From RGIG4608 sp045651165 (GTDB lineage Bacteria; Bacillota; Clostridia; Oscillospirales; CAG-272), in contig JAZRRX010000039.1 in NCBI GenBank assembly GCA_045651165.1, forward strand, positions 186,001 through 250,000: a stretch of DNA of 64,000 nucleotides, in the 5' to 3' direction. The stretch's first letter is position 1. Every line of letters begins with the position of its first letter. The notes under the pieces were generated by a model. It was not told the origin of the DNA and searched no databases. It saw only the letters and a list, made by a program, of their open reading frames with translations. Positions 35,719 to 45,029 of this stretch are shown one piece after another. Both the position numbers and the translations under genes were made by a program.

Positions 35719-36183
35719 TTATTTAGTGCGAACAAATGAATATGTATAGTCTTCTGTTACGTTGGTAGTATCAACACCATTAGCATACTCTCCGTTCTCA
35801 TAGAATGCCCAGTATGTTTGATCAACATCATAATCTGCAAGCATTCCGTTTACAGTTTTAACGTAAAGACCGTATTGACTATCTTCACCGGCAATAAGAT
35901 TAAGAGACAAAAGTGCCGCGCCAACTGTTTCTTCGTTGGTATGGATTGTAAATGTGATAGCGTAGCCCTCAGCATCTACTTTAAACATAAAGCTTTTACT
36001 GCCTTCGCCAAGTTCAGTATCCTTTGTATAGGTTGCAGTCTTCCAAATCTCAGGAAGCGGATTTTCTTCAGTACCTACAAAAGAGGTAGTTGTGGTTTGT
36101 TTGAATAAGTCGCAAGAAGCGAGAGATACCATCATAAAGATGATAAGAACGAATGATAATTTTGTAATGATTTTGTTTTTCAT
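35719..36183 (-). CDS. DUF4430 lipoprotein, probable cobalamin-binding
   Basis: A 154-residue lipoprotein (lipobox LASC, residues 21-24). The DUF4430 domain spans about 60-150. Its marks are EETVGAALLSLNLIAGEDSQ, then VKTVNGMLADYDVDQTYWAF and ENGEYANGVDTTNVTEDY. This domain is related to the beta-domain of transcobalamin-type B12 binders and often accompanies ECF transporters. It lies directly behind the cobalamin riboswitch, so expression should fall when cobalamin is plentiful. It probably hands cobalamin to the S component. Confidence 0.88.
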   Translation of the reverse strand: MKNKIITKLSFVLIIFMMVSLASCDLFKQTTTTSFVGTEENPLPEIWKTATYTKDTELGEGSKSFMFKVDAEGYAITFTIHTNEETVGAALLSLNLIAGEDSQYGLYVKTVNGMLADYDVDQTYWAFYENGEYANGVDTTNVTEDYTYSFVRTK

Positions 36184-36214
36184 TTTTGTTTTTTCCTTTC
36201 TTTTTCAAAAGGAT

Positions 36215-36245
36215 AAAATAAAAGCGCCTCTCCATAGAAAAGCGC
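36215..36245 (-). terminator. Riboswitch expression-platform terminator
   Basis: On the minus strand GCGCTTTTC pairs with GAGAGGCGC (with G-T pairs) around a TATG loop, followed by TTTTATTTT. It lies between the cobalamin aptamer and the lipoprotein gene and would stop transcription when the ligand is bound. Confidence 0.75.
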
Positions 36246-36284
36246 ACGAAAACGAGAGTACCCTGCCGTACTCTATTTTACACC

Positions 36285-36440
36285 GTCTTTCCTATTTGCC
36301 CGAAAGTCCTTTTACGTGTCACAGAACGATAAGCATTCCGACTTATTATCAAATGATAAAATACGGTAATGGCTGTTGCTACGGATTCTCACCGTGATTT
36401 CCTTATCCCCGAATAACGCCGTCTTGCAGCATACCCGACT
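36285..36440 (-). ncRNA. Cobalamin riboswitch aptamer
   Basis: Read on the minus strand, the conserved core is present: GGAAATCACGGTGAGAATCC, then GTAGCAACAGCCATTACCGT, which corresponds to the B12 box, and AGTCGGAATGCTTATCG for the later AGxCAGGA-type segment. These fit the consensus GGAA-N-CGGTG-N-CCG-GC-GCC-ACTGT. It precedes the DUF4430-ECF-AlkD operon, which fits vitamin-responsive control. Limits are approximate because the peripheral stems were not folded. Confidence 0.88.
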
Positions 36441-36504
36441 AAATGAACTGTGTTTATTCTTTTGTTGACCTATTATAACATACTTTTTTTATAAATTCAA
36501 TAGG

Positions 36505-36528
36505 AAATCCCTGCTTTCGCAGGGATTT
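36505..36528 (-). terminator. Terminator downstream of the GH3 gene
   Basis: AAATCCCTGC and GCAGGGATTT pair around TTTC, just beyond the GH3 stop. The T tract is better on the plus strand (ATTTTTCTG) than on the minus, so it may mainly block read-through toward GH3. Confidence 0.65.
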
Positions 36529-36543
36529 TTCTGTTATTTCTAT

Positions 36544-38982
36544 TTATTCGGGTAATTTAACACATTTTTCACCCTTGATCAATCGAATTATTGCTTGTAT
36601 TGGCTTATTATTTGCAAAATCTAAAAGTGCACATGCCATATTGTGTGAAAGCATTCCCTCACTTGCATATGACATTGAACGCAAACTCATTGTCTTCATA
36701 ATCTGCCAACCAAAGTATGCATTCTTAACCTTAGTTTCTTTATCGGGAGAATCCTTGCCTAAAAGAGTAAATCTATATATAAGTTCGAATGAAAGCATTA
36801 TAAGTTTATAAAAAATCTTTCCGCATATGGTCTTATATTCTCTTATTGGAGTATTAAGATCATATGGTTTTTTCACCTCTGGAGAAGGAATTTCTCTACC
36901 AATAAGCTTGTCAAATTTATTGTTGCTCATACTCAAAAGTTTCTCTTTTGATACATTATAAAGCTTAGAATAGTATGGATTTTCTTCTATTGATTCTCCT
37001 TCATCAATAACAATATTAGAAGAAAGGATAACAGTATTTACATCTGAGCACAAACAGAACATATAATTTCCATTTTCAAGCAACCATTTGCCACCGACAT
37101 AATATCTAAGGTCATCAATTGGAATTTGGATGCAAACTGTTTTAGTTTCTCCTACTTCAAGATGTACCTTTTCAAATCCTCTAAGTTCTCTAAGAGGTTT
37201 AACTACATTGGTCTTAGGTGCTTCAACGAACAATTCAAGAACTGTTGAGCCATTCATTGAGCCAACATTCTTCACATCAACATATACCTTGCAAATTCCA
37301 TTTTCCTTTTCAACTCTCATATTGCTATAAGAAAAGTCAGTATATGAAAGCCCGTAACCGAAAGGATATTTTACAGGCACACCAAATGTTGAATAATATC
37401 TATAGCCAACAAAAATACTCTCTTTATATCTGTCGTTAGTAGTAACAGTAAATTCATTATAGAAAGGAACATCCTCATATTTGTTTGGCCAAGTTTCAGA
37501 AAGACGTCCGGAAGGATTTGCCTTTCCGAAAAGAAGATCATAAGTTGCTTCTCCTCCCTCTTCACCAGGAAGATACATATTAAGAACGGCATCTACATTA
37601 ACATCGAATGCCATCTCAACAGGGCTACCACCAAACATAACAAAAACAATCTTTTTGTTGAGTTTTGCAATTCTCTTAAGAAGATTCAACTGATTTTGAG
37701 GAAGAGAGAGTGTTTTTCTGTCAAATCCTTCACTTTCAGCGTACTCTGAAAGCCCTCCAAAGAAGATTACAGTATCTGCTCTTTCAACCCTTAACATTGC
37801 CTGTTCTACTAATGCCAAATCGTCATCATATGAATTGAGATTATATCCCTTTTCGTAAGAATATTTGACATTATGTTTATCGAATGCTTGCTTTGAAGTT
37901 GTAAGCTTGTACGGATGAAGAAGTGATGATCCTGCACCTTGATAGCGCATTTTTTCAAACATTTCACCAATGACAAGATATTTTTTATCCTCAGACAAAG
38001 GCAAAATCTTATTTTTATTCTTAAGCAAAACTGCACTGTCAACTGCAATTTCTTTTGCTACTTCGGCGTTATCTTCAAAATCAACAGAAATAGAATCTTC
38101 AACGAGCGTAGTATTATAAATCATATTAAGAACACGTCTTACGGCTGTGTCAACCACCTCAATAGAAAGTACTCCATTATTTACTGCATCAACTATAACT
38201 TGACGATTATGTCCTACATCACCAGGCATTTCAAGATCAAGTCCTGCACGAAGTCCCTCAACTCTATCATTTACTGCACCCCAGTCAGACATAACAAGGC
38301 CTTCAAATCCCCAATCATCACGAAGAACACCATTAAGAAGTTCAGTGTTTTCAGATGCATATTTACCATTAATCTTATTATAGGCACACATTACAGTTTG
38401 TGGCTTGCCTTCTTTGATTATGAGTTCAAATGCCTTAAGATATATCTCACGATAAGCGCGTTCATCAACTATGGAATCACCAAAATAACGATTCTCTTCA
38501 TTGTTGTTACAAGCAAAATGCTTAACGCTTGTGCCAACACCCATATCTTCAATTCCTCGAGTCAAATTAGCACCAAGTTTTCCTGAAATGTGGGGGTCTT
38601 CACTAAAATATTCAAAGTTTCTTCCGCAAAGAGGATTTCTCTTTATGTTAACTGCAGGACCAAGTATAAGATTTACATTGTAATGGCGACATTCTTCACC
38701 CATTGTCTGACCCATTTTATAAAGCAATTCCTTGTTCCAAGAGCTGCCCGTGGTACAAGCCGCCGGGAAACAAGTGGAAACTTCAGTTTGTCCAAGACCT
38801 GCAATTTTATCTCCCTCTTTTTTCTTTCTGAGTCCATGAGGGCCATCAGTTAAAAAGATTGAGGGCAATCCAACTCGTGTTACTTTATTGGTATGCCAAG
38901 ATTTATGCCCAGAAAGAAGGGCTACTTTTTCTTCAAGAGTTAACTGTTCTAAAATTTCATTAACGTTAATCATACCATGCAT
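36544..38982 (-). CDS. GH3 beta-glycosidase
   Basis: An 812-residue GH3 enzyme without a signal peptide. The nucleophile is Asp233 in VMSDWGAV; LTDGPHGLRK (44-53), KRNPLCGRNFEYFSEDP and KHFACNNNE are further family blocks. The alpha/beta sandwich domain (about 310-540) and an FnIII-like domain (about 570-660) follow. The final 120 residues (from about 690) are an extra helical region often seen in clostridial GH3 proteins. Two ATG codons lie nine bases apart; the first is closer to AAAGGA, the second better for typical spacing. It lies just upstream of, and divergent from, the pectin operon. Terminal beta-glucose or beta-xylose release is likely. Confidence 0.92.
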   Translation of the reverse strand: MHGMINVNEILEQLTLEEKVALLSGHKSWHTNKVTRVGLPSIFLTDGPHGLRKKKEGDKIAGLGQTEVSTCFPAACTTGSSWNKELLYKMGQTMGEECRHYNVNLILGPAVNIKRNPLCGRNFEYFSEDPHISGKLGANLTRGIEDMGVGTSVKHFACNNNEENRYFGDSIVDERAYREIYLKAFELIIKEGKPQTVMCAYNKINGKYASENTELLNGVLRDDWGFEGLVMSDWGAVNDRVEGLRAGLDLEMPGDVGHNRQVIVDAVNNGVLSIEVVDTAVRRVLNMIYNTTLVEDSISVDFEDNAEVAKEIAVDSAVLLKNKNKILPLSEDKKYLVIGEMFEKMRYQGAGSSLLHPYKLTTSKQAFDKHNVKYSYEKGYNLNSYDDDLALVEQAMLRVERADTVIFFGGLSEYAESEGFDRKTLSLPQNQLNLLKRIAKLNKKIVFVMFGGSPVEMAFDVNVDAVLNMYLPGEEGGEATYDLLFGKANPSGRLSETWPNKYEDVPFYNEFTVTTNDRYKESIFVGYRYYSTFGVPVKYPFGYGLSYTDFSYSNMRVEKENGICKVYVDVKNVGSMNGSTVLELFVEAPKTNVVKPLRELRGFEKVHLEVGETKTVCIQIPIDDLRYYVGGKWLLENGNYMFCLCSDVNTVILSSNIVIDEGESIEENPYYSKLYNVSKEKLLSMSNNKFDKLIGREIPSPEVKKPYDLNTPIREYKTICGKIFYKLIMLSFELIYRFTLLGKDSPDKETKVKNAYFGWQIMKTMSLRSMSYASEGMLSHNMACALLDFANNKPIQAIIRLIKGEKCVKLPE

Positions 38983-39478
38983 ATCCTTTATTTTTTGTTT
39001 TGCGTCATTAAAAATATGAGCTATAATAGCATTATACCTTTTTTATTTACAAATGTCAATTTATATATTAAATTTATTTGTCGCAAATTTTTAATTAATT
39101 TTATTTTCTCAACCGATTAACCATCTTAATACAGAATATTTCTTTGCTTTTTTGATATATGCGTATCTTAATAATCATTTTTTATGCCGTTTTTTTCTTA
39201 AATATGTATTTTTTACGCGCTAAAGATTAGGTCGTAAACATAGGTAATAATTGGTAAATCCCGAACATATTGGTCATTTTGCACAATTTTACGGGTCTTT
39301 TTTTTACATCAATATGCACTTTTTTCAAACGATGTCAAAAAAATCAAGATATGTTAAATTTCCTATCAAAAAAATCAAGGACAGTATTATTGCTTTGTAA
39401 TAAAATTACTTTGAATAGTGGGTTATTGTTTCCAACTTTACCACATTCTATCATTTTAATAATATAACGGATTTTTCA
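38983..39478. other. Long AT-rich divergent control region
   Basis: A 496-base region between GH3 and the pectin operon. Open frames inside it are short, AT-rich and lack ribosome-binding sites, so no gene is called. It contains the tandem TCAAAAAAATCAAG repeats at 39335 and 39366. Promoter positions are not clear. Confidence 0.6.
39335..39379 (+). promoter_or_regulatory. Tandem TCAAAAAAATCAAG sites upstream of the pectin operon
   Basis: TCAAAAAAATCAAGAT at 39335-39350 and TCAAAAAAATCAAG at 39366-39379 are 31 bases apart start to start, three helical turns. The first is the exact reverse complement of 56673-56688 upstream of the AraC gene of this locus. AraC proteins often bind direct repeats spaced by whole turns. 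A-tracts make chance matches more likely. Confidence 0.5.
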
Positions 39479-40075
39479 ATGAAACAAATTACTTTTAAAG
39501 AATATCGCAAAATTGACATTTTCATCCTATGCTTTTTAACAGCATTTTTTGAAGCAATTGCATCGCTCGCTTCTGATAGATGGTTTAATCTTCAAGCAAT
39601 GACGGTTTCTATAACCCTTGCGCTGACTTGCATAACATTTATGAGATGGAACTTGTATGCATTATTGCCTTCATTAGTCGGTGCATTCGTATATTGCACT
39701 ATTATAGGTGGAAACATTCAACAATTTCTTATTTATTGTGGTGGAAGCTTATTTATAGCAATTGTGTTCCCATTAACAAAAAAAATTACGAAAGAAAAAA
39801 TAAGAAAAGACTTCTTTTTCAAAATGGTTTTTGCAAGTTCAATGTACCTATCTTTGACCATCGGACGTTGGATTTGTTCCCTTCCTTTTGAGTTTAGTAT
39901 AACAACATTTTTGACATTTTTAGGAACTGACATTCTTTCTCTTCTCTTTGCAATCGTAGTATTAGCTATTGCGAAAAATGTTGATGGACTTATTGAAGAC
40001 CAGAAATCATACCTTCTTCGCCTTGAGCGAGAAAGAAAAGAAGAACAAGAAGCAAACCTAAACGACCCTTTTTAA
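39479..40075 (+). CDS. Unrecognised six-helix membrane protein, first gene of the pectin operon
   Basis: A 198-residue membrane protein with about six hydrophobic segments and a basic-acidic C-terminal tail (LERERKEEQEANLNDPF). Helix number and size resemble ECF S components, but no vitamin-family motif is recognised. It precedes the two pectin permease genes by 42 bases. It may be an accessory membrane subunit of the importer; this is inference. Confidence 0.7.
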   Translation: MKQITFKEYRKIDIFILCFLTAFFEAIASLASDRWFNLQAMTVSITLALTCITFMRWNLYALLPSLVGAFVYCTIIGGNIQQFLIYCGGSLFIAIVFPLTKKITKEKIRKDFFFKMVFASSMYLSLTIGRWICSLPFEFSITTFLTFLGTDILSLLFAIVVLAIAKNVDGLIEDQKSYLLRLERERKEEQEANLNDPF

Positions 40076-40117
40076 CAAAATTCTACATTATATAAATTAA
40101 ATCGAATGGAGATTATT

Positions 40118-41185
40118 ATGAAATCAACAAGAGCAGCTGATTATCTCATTTATGATGAAAAAACAGGAAAATATAGAGAGGATCCCGAACAGATGGTTCG
40201 TGATGATGTTGAAAAACATCATTGGAAACACGTTGGATTGACTATTCTTAAAGACTGGCGTCTATATTTGATGCTTGTTCCTATGATACTCGTATTCTTC
40301 TTTTGGAGATATATGCCAATGTATGAGCTTTTGGGTTCATTCAAGATATACGATGCGGTTGATAGCGTTGCCGACCAATTCTATTCAGGATTTTCGTATT
40401 TCAGACAGCTCTTTGCGGGAAAGACATCTTTGTCTATTGAATTTTGGAGAGCTTTTAGAAATACCTTCTTATTGAGCTTCTACGGCTTGTGCTTTGGTTT
40501 CCCTATGCCCATTATCATCGCTCTCTTCTTTAACGAAATCAAATCCAACCTTGCACGAAGTGTGTACCAGGTGCTTACATATTTGCCAAAGTTTATGTCA
40601 ACGGTTGTTATGACATCACTTATCACTATGCTTGTAAGAGCTGCTTCTCCACTTTCAGGAATAGAAATGGGAGTTATCTCTCGACTTTTGGTAAACATTG
40701 GCGCAATTACACCAGAGGTTGGTGAGATGGGTATGTTATACAGACCCGAATATTTCAGGGCCATCTACCAGATAAGTGGTATATGGGAAACCGCCGGATA
40801 CGACAGTATCGTATTCTTTGCTGCAATTATCGCTATTTCACCCACAAGCTATGAGGCGGCGCAGATTGACGGCGCTAACAAGTGGGCACAAATGCGTTAC
40901 GTTGTGCTCCCAAGCATTCTTTCAACCGTTGTTATTATGCTTATAACAAGAATCGGCTCACTTTTGAATGTCGGATATGAAAAGGTTTTACTTCTTTCGG
41001 ATGTAAGAAACTATGAAACTGCCGAGGTCGTTTCTTCATTCGCCAACCGTTACGGTATTGAAGGTTCATCTGCAATGTACGGCATTACGTCCGCCGCCGA
41101 AATGATAAATAACGTAATCGGCATGCTTTTGGTTATCGGTGCTAACTCAATCGCACGCAAGGCATCCGATGTTTCGCTCTATTAA
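40118..41185 (+). CDS. Polysaccharide ABC transporter permease (LplB/YteP-type)
   Basis: A 355-residue permease with about six helices and the EAA docking loop EAAQIDGANKWAQMRYVVLP. Its LYLMLVPMILVFFFWRYMPMYEL start and long cytoplasmic N-terminus are typical of the LplB/YteP group, which imports plant oligosaccharides such as rhamnogalacturonan or alginate fragments. ATG 40118 is chosen because GGAG lies eight bases before it. It works with the next permease and the lipoprotein at 42172. Confidence 0.92.
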   Translation: MKSTRAADYLIYDEKTGKYREDPEQMVRDDVEKHHWKHVGLTILKDWRLYLMLVPMILVFFFWRYMPMYELLGSFKIYDAVDSVADQFYSGFSYFRQLFAGKTSLSIEFWRAFRNTFLLSFYGLCFGFPMPIIIALFFNEIKSNLARSVYQVLTYLPKFMSTVVMTSLITMLVRAASPLSGIEMGVISRLLVNIGAITPEVGEMGMLYRPEYFRAIYQISGIWETAGYDSIVFFAAIIAISPTSYEAAQIDGANKWAQMRYVVLPSILSTVVIMLITRIGSLLNVGYEKVLLLSDVRNYETAEVVSSFANRYGIEGSSAMYGITSAAEMINNVIGMLLVIGANSIARKASDVSLY

Positions 41186-41204
41186 TACAAGGGGGTAGTT
41201 AAAA

Positions 41205-42095
41205 ATGAAAAGAAAATTAGAAGTTTCTGAACTTATATTCAAAATAATAAGCTACGTCCTTTTGACAATATTTGCTCTTTGCTGTCTTTATCCCTTCCTT
41301 TATGCAATATCAGCATCCATAAGCGGCATTGACGAGGTTGAACAAGGAAAAGTTGTGCTTCTTCCGAAAAACGTTCAATTTGAAGCATTTGCAAGAATGT
41401 TTAATAATAATAACTTCTGGAATTCATATACGAACACTTTGTTCATCACGTTCTACGGTACGCTTTGGGCAATGGGCGTTGCCATTTTAGGTGCTTACGC
41501 TCTTTCCAAGAAAAGATTGCTTTTCAGAAAAGGCCTTAATTTCTTCCTTGTATTCACAATGTGGTTCTCGGCAGGTATGGTGCCGCAATATATCAACTAT
41601 CTCAATACCCAAAAGGTATTCAAAGCATTCGGTATAATGGATGACAAATGGCTGGTAGTAATTGCAATGGGTATGGCTGCTATGAATATTATTCTTCTTC
41701 GAAATGCATTTGAGGGCGTTCCCGCTGAAATCGAAGAAGCAGCTATAGTGGACGGTGCGACGGAATTTCAAGTTCTTAAAAATGTATATTTGCCAATGAG
41801 CAAATCCACTATTGCAACAGTTGCCCTTTTATTCGGTATTTCCCGTTGGAACGGTTATTTCTGGGCGCGTCAAATGATTACAAATGGCAATGAACACCCT
41901 CTTCAAGTATTTATCCGTCTTCAATTAGAGCAATTTCAAGATCCTGATTATATGATAGGTTGGAATGAAGCCTATGCCGCAGACTCTGTAATATATTCAC
42001 TTATAGTTTGTTCGGTTATTCCCATCCTTATTATTTATCCCTTTATTCAAAAATATTTTGCAAAGGGCGTAAATATGGGCGGTGTCAAGGAATAA
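41205..42095 (+). CDS. Polysaccharide ABC transporter permease (LplC/YtcP-type)
   Basis: A 296-residue permease, six helices, EAA loop EEAAIVDGATEFQVLKNVYLP. The ending PFIQKYFAKGVNMGGVKE is diagnostic of the LplC/YtcP group. It is the partner of the LplB-type permease. The spacing of 19 bases with a GGGGG site indicates one operon. GH28, GH105 and hexuronate genes nearby point to galacturonides as the cargo. Confidence 0.93.
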   Translation: MKRKLEVSELIFKIISYVLLTIFALCCLYPFLYAISASISGIDEVEQGKVVLLPKNVQFEAFARMFNNNNFWNSYTNTLFITFYGTLWAMGVAILGAYALSKKRLLFRKGLNFFLVFTMWFSAGMVPQYINYLNTQKVFKAFGIMDDKWLVVIAMGMAAMNIILLRNAFEGVPAEIEEAAIVDGATEFQVLKNVYLPMSKSTIATVALLFGISRWNGYFWARQMITNGNEHPLQVFIRLQLEQFQDPDYMIGWNEAYAADSVIYSLIVCSVIPILIIYPFIQKYFAKGVNMGGVKE

Positions 42096-42171
42096 CCCCC
42101 CTAACTTTAGGTTATTATTGAGTTTAAGAGCTCATAGTAATAAATAAAATTTTTATATGGAGGAAAACACC

Positions 42172-44280
42172 ATGAAAAAACTCTTATCACTCGTATTGGT
42201 TATTGTGATGATGCTCACTCTCGTGGCTTGTCCCAAGAAACCACCCGTTAACCCTAACTCAGGTTCTACTAAGTTCGACCTTGAGTATGCTGAAGGTACT
42301 ATTCTTAGAATGGCTACCGGTTATAACAATGCCAAGACAGGATTGTCATTTGATGCAGAAATAGCTAAAGACGGCATTACTCTTGCTGATGGCAAGACAT
42401 ATCACACCGGAGATCTCAAGCCTACTTGGGTAGAGGTTGAGAACAGACTTGGCGTCGTATTTGATGATATATATTCCGGAAAAAGCGCCAAAGAGGAATT
42501 TGATTATTGGTCTGCAAAATTAGGTGATGTTGATATGGTTTCAGGTACCGCTTCCCAGCTTAATGAAAATGGTGTTGCAGGTAAGCTTGTAAACATAGCT
42601 GAATACCTTGACCACATGCCAAACTTCAAGGCATACCTTGAAGCCAACCCCATCGTTCGTCTTTCTATCACAGGTAATACCGATAACGGTGCTATCTACT
42701 TCTCACCCTATTTCGACGGTGTAAACGATATCGAACGTATGCCCCTTATGAGAGTTGACTGGGTTGTTAAGCTTCTTGACGGTGAAGGCGAATTCACAGC
42801 CACATCCTCAAAGAATCTTGCAGCTGCTGCATATACACCTTATATGCCCACAACAGGAACTGTAAAGGTTGACGTTGTTAAGGCAGACGGTTCAGGTGTT
42901 GAACAGATTACAAAGGATTATAACAAAGCAGGAAATATCATTGCTAAAATGAATGCAGCCGGCACACTTACCGGTGTTCAGGCAGTTAATATGCTTCGTA
43001 AATACATTGATGAAGCTTACAACGGCTACTACGGCACACAGAGATCCAACCTCTTCGTTGGCCAAAATGCCGCTTGGGACGCAGACGAGCTTGTTGCTCT
43101 TCTTCGTTGTGTAGTTGCTAACCCACAGACACTTAACGGTAAAGATTCTGTTCAGGGTCTCTTCTCTCGTGAAGATAACAACAACCAGAGACGTGTTGAT
43201 ATGTTCCGTTTTGCAGGAACTCTCTTCGGTGTACGTGGTCTTGAATCACGTCAGGATTACCTCTACGTAGGTGCTGATGGTCAGCTTCATGACGCTCGTC
43301 AAGAGGAAGCAACATACATTGCAATCGAAAGAATGAATGCTATGGCTCAAGAAGGACTTATATCTATATCTTTCTTGCAAAGTCAGGCTGAAAAAACCGA
43401 AACAATGCTTGAACAAGATAATGGTTTTATGCATTATGACTACAATCAAACACAGACAGTTCTTAATGAAACAAAGCTTCAAGAAGGTGAAAAATACATG
43501 GCTGTTATGGTTCCCGTTGCTCGTTGGAATGACGGTACAGGAGAACAGTTCTTTAGATTCACTGAATCTTGGAGATCCGTTAAGACTGACGGTTGGGCAA
43601 TCTCTCTTGCAGGTGTAGGTAACGATACAAACAAGCTCCACGCAGCTCTTGCTCTTATCGACTATGCATACAGTAAAGAAGGTCAGATCCTTATGTCCTA
43701 TGGTCCTGATGCATTTATTAAGCACGATGCACAGGGCAATATGGTAACGTTCAACTTCAACGGTGAAGAATGGCCCGTTATCTCCGATGCTACCTATGAA
43801 GAGCTTTGGGATAAAGCAGATGGTAACTATACTAACTATGCTCGTCAATACCTTGGATCTACTCTTTCATTCGTTAAGAGCCAGTCCTTCGAATATCAAT
43901 GCACTCACAAGGTTGGCAAGGAAGGCGCAGGTTACATTTCTACAGCTATTAGATATGGAATTATTAAACACCCTGAACTTGCACTTACAGAGAATCCTTG
44001 GTGGACATCAGTTCCCACAGTTCTTCCCACAACAAAGGTTGAAAATGACCAGATCGCTAGCTACACAGAGCTTTCTGCAGATGGAAAATTCTCTCAATCT
44101 AAGAACAAGATGAATATTCTTATTAATATAATTGTAGGTGGATACTCCGGAGAAGGTACAGCTAATCGCAATGAAACTCTTAACACAGTAAAGAATACAT
44201 GGGGTGGTGCTAACTATCTCACAATTAAGAATAGAGCTTGGATTAAACTTCAAGAATTCTATAACAATCTTAACAAATAA
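42172..44280 (+). CDS. Large polysaccharide ABC transporter solute-binding lipoprotein
   Basis: A 702-residue extracellular binding protein with lipobox LVAC. ATG 42172 follows GGAGG. The length and the repeated charged loops match the large binding proteins of the LipO/AlgQ-like group, which accept oligosaccharides of several units. It follows the permeases by 76 bases. A strong 11-bp hairpin after its stop probably stabilises this part of the message, as binding proteins are needed in excess. Confidence 0.9.
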   Translation: MKKLLSLVLVIVMMLTLVACPKKPPVNPNSGSTKFDLEYAEGTILRMATGYNNAKTGLSFDAEIAKDGITLADGKTYHTGDLKPTWVEVENRLGVVFDDIYSGKSAKEEFDYWSAKLGDVDMVSGTASQLNENGVAGKLVNIAEYLDHMPNFKAYLEANPIVRLSITGNTDNGAIYFSPYFDGVNDIERMPLMRVDWVVKLLDGEGEFTATSSKNLAAAAYTPYMPTTGTVKVDVVKADGSGVEQITKDYNKAGNIIAKMNAAGTLTGVQAVNMLRKYIDEAYNGYYGTQRSNLFVGQNAAWDADELVALLRCVVANPQTLNGKDSVQGLFSREDNNNQRRVDMFRFAGTLFGVRGLESRQDYLYVGADGQLHDARQEEATYIAIERMNAMAQEGLISISFLQSQAEKTETMLEQDNGFMHYDYNQTQTVLNETKLQEGEKYMAVMVPVARWNDGTGEQFFRFTESWRSVKTDGWAISLAGVGNDTNKLHAALALIDYAYSKEGQILMSYGPDAFIKHDAQGNMVTFNFNGEEWPVISDATYEELWDKADGNYTNYARQYLGSTLSFVKSQSFEYQCTHKVGKEGAGYISTAIRYGIIKHPELALTENPWWTSVPTVLPTTKVENDQIASYTELSADGKFSQSKNKMNILINIIVGGYSGEGTANRNETLNTVKNTWGGANYLTIKNRAWIKLQEFYNNLNK

Positions 44281-44327
44281 TTTTTGTTGAGTTATTATCA
44301 ATTAACAGTTATTAATTGAATTAAATC

Positions 44328-44353
44328 GAGGGGGGAGCTCTCGCTCCCCTCTC
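44328..44353 (+). promoter_or_regulatory. Strong hairpin after the binding-protein gene
   Basis: GAGGGGGGAGC (44328-44338) pairs over 11 bp with GCTCCCCTCTC (44343-44353) around a TCTC loop. No T tract follows, so it is not an ordinary terminator. In many ABC operons such a stem shields the upstream message from 3' exonucleases and lowers downstream expression. Confidence 0.7.
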
Positions 44354-44390
44354 ACAAAAGAATTCTAATCAATACTTTAAATTTCGTGAA

Positions 44391-44417
44391 GTCGCGTCAC
44401 GCGACAGTACGCGACAG
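44391..44417 (+). repeat. GC-rich inverted and direct repeats
   Basis: GTCGCG-TCA-CGCGAC (44391-44405) is a perfect inverted repeat, and ACGCGACAG occurs twice (44399-44407 and 44409-44417). This is very GC-rich for the region and lies directly before the ATG of the next gene, so it could affect initiation. Confidence 0.7.
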
Positions 44418-44418
44418 A

Positions 44419-45027
44419 ATGGATGAAATTATGTATAAGAAACAAATGAAATTTCAAAAACTGATTTGCCTTGCAACTCTTGCGGCATCAGCTATTCTCT
44501 TTTTATATTCTCTCGGTCTTGTTACTGACCTTTACGATGCTCTTTATTTTACAATGAGCGATCCCAATAAAATCTATGATATGAGATTTACGGATGTTTC
44601 CGGTGCTTGGATTTTCTATGAAATCCAGCCTTTTAACAAGGCGCTTACTACAGCCGCGCTTGTTCTTTTGGGTTGCAGCTTGCTCCCCTTTATCACTAAT
44701 ACACATTCTCGCAGAAAATATTATCTTGCCAACTATATCACAGTTGGTATCTCTTCCCTTGCAAACGTTGCGGTTGCTATCTGGTGCTCTATTAACGTTG
44801 CCCAGTTTAGAACTCAATTTCTTACCACAGTTGATTTTGCTGCTTTAAAGGAATATGCCGAAAAATGGGATACTCTTTACACAGAATCCACCTTATGGTT
44901 CGATTTGGGATTCGTTATTAGTGCGCTCCTTATTATAGTTACTGCTTTAAATATATTAAACTTGGTTTGGAAAAACAAACTTATGAAAGAAGAAAAACAG
45001 CTCATCGCTGAAGGATTGGAGGCATAA
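44419..45027 (+). CDS. Unrecognised four-helix membrane protein in the pectin operon (A)
   Basis: A 202-residue protein with four membrane helices (around ATLAASAILFLYSLGLV, ALTTAALVLLGCSLLPF, YYLANYITVGISSLANVAVA and LGFVISALLIIVTALNIL) and a charged C-terminus. No family is recognised. The start is uncertain: ATG 44419, ATG 44431 or GTG 44386; none has a good Shine-Dalgarno site. It lies between the binding protein and another small membrane protein, and is not similar by eye to the permeases. Confidence 0.7.
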   Translation: MDEIMYKKQMKFQKLICLATLAASAILFLYSLGLVTDLYDALYFTMSDPNKIYDMRFTDVSGAWIFYEIQPFNKALTTAALVLLGCSLLPFITNTHSRRKYYLANYITVGISSLANVAVAIWCSINVAQFRTQFLTTVDFAALKEYAEKWDTLYTESTLWFDLGFVISALLIIVTALNILNLVWKNKLMKEEKQLIAEGLEA

Positions 45028-45029
45028 GT

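Noticed and set aside
39270..39467. Possible 65-codon gene in the long region before the pectin operon
   Set aside because: Low-complexity, Phe/Leu-rich translation of AT-rich DNA, no Shine-Dalgarno site; overlaps the tandem regulatory repeats.
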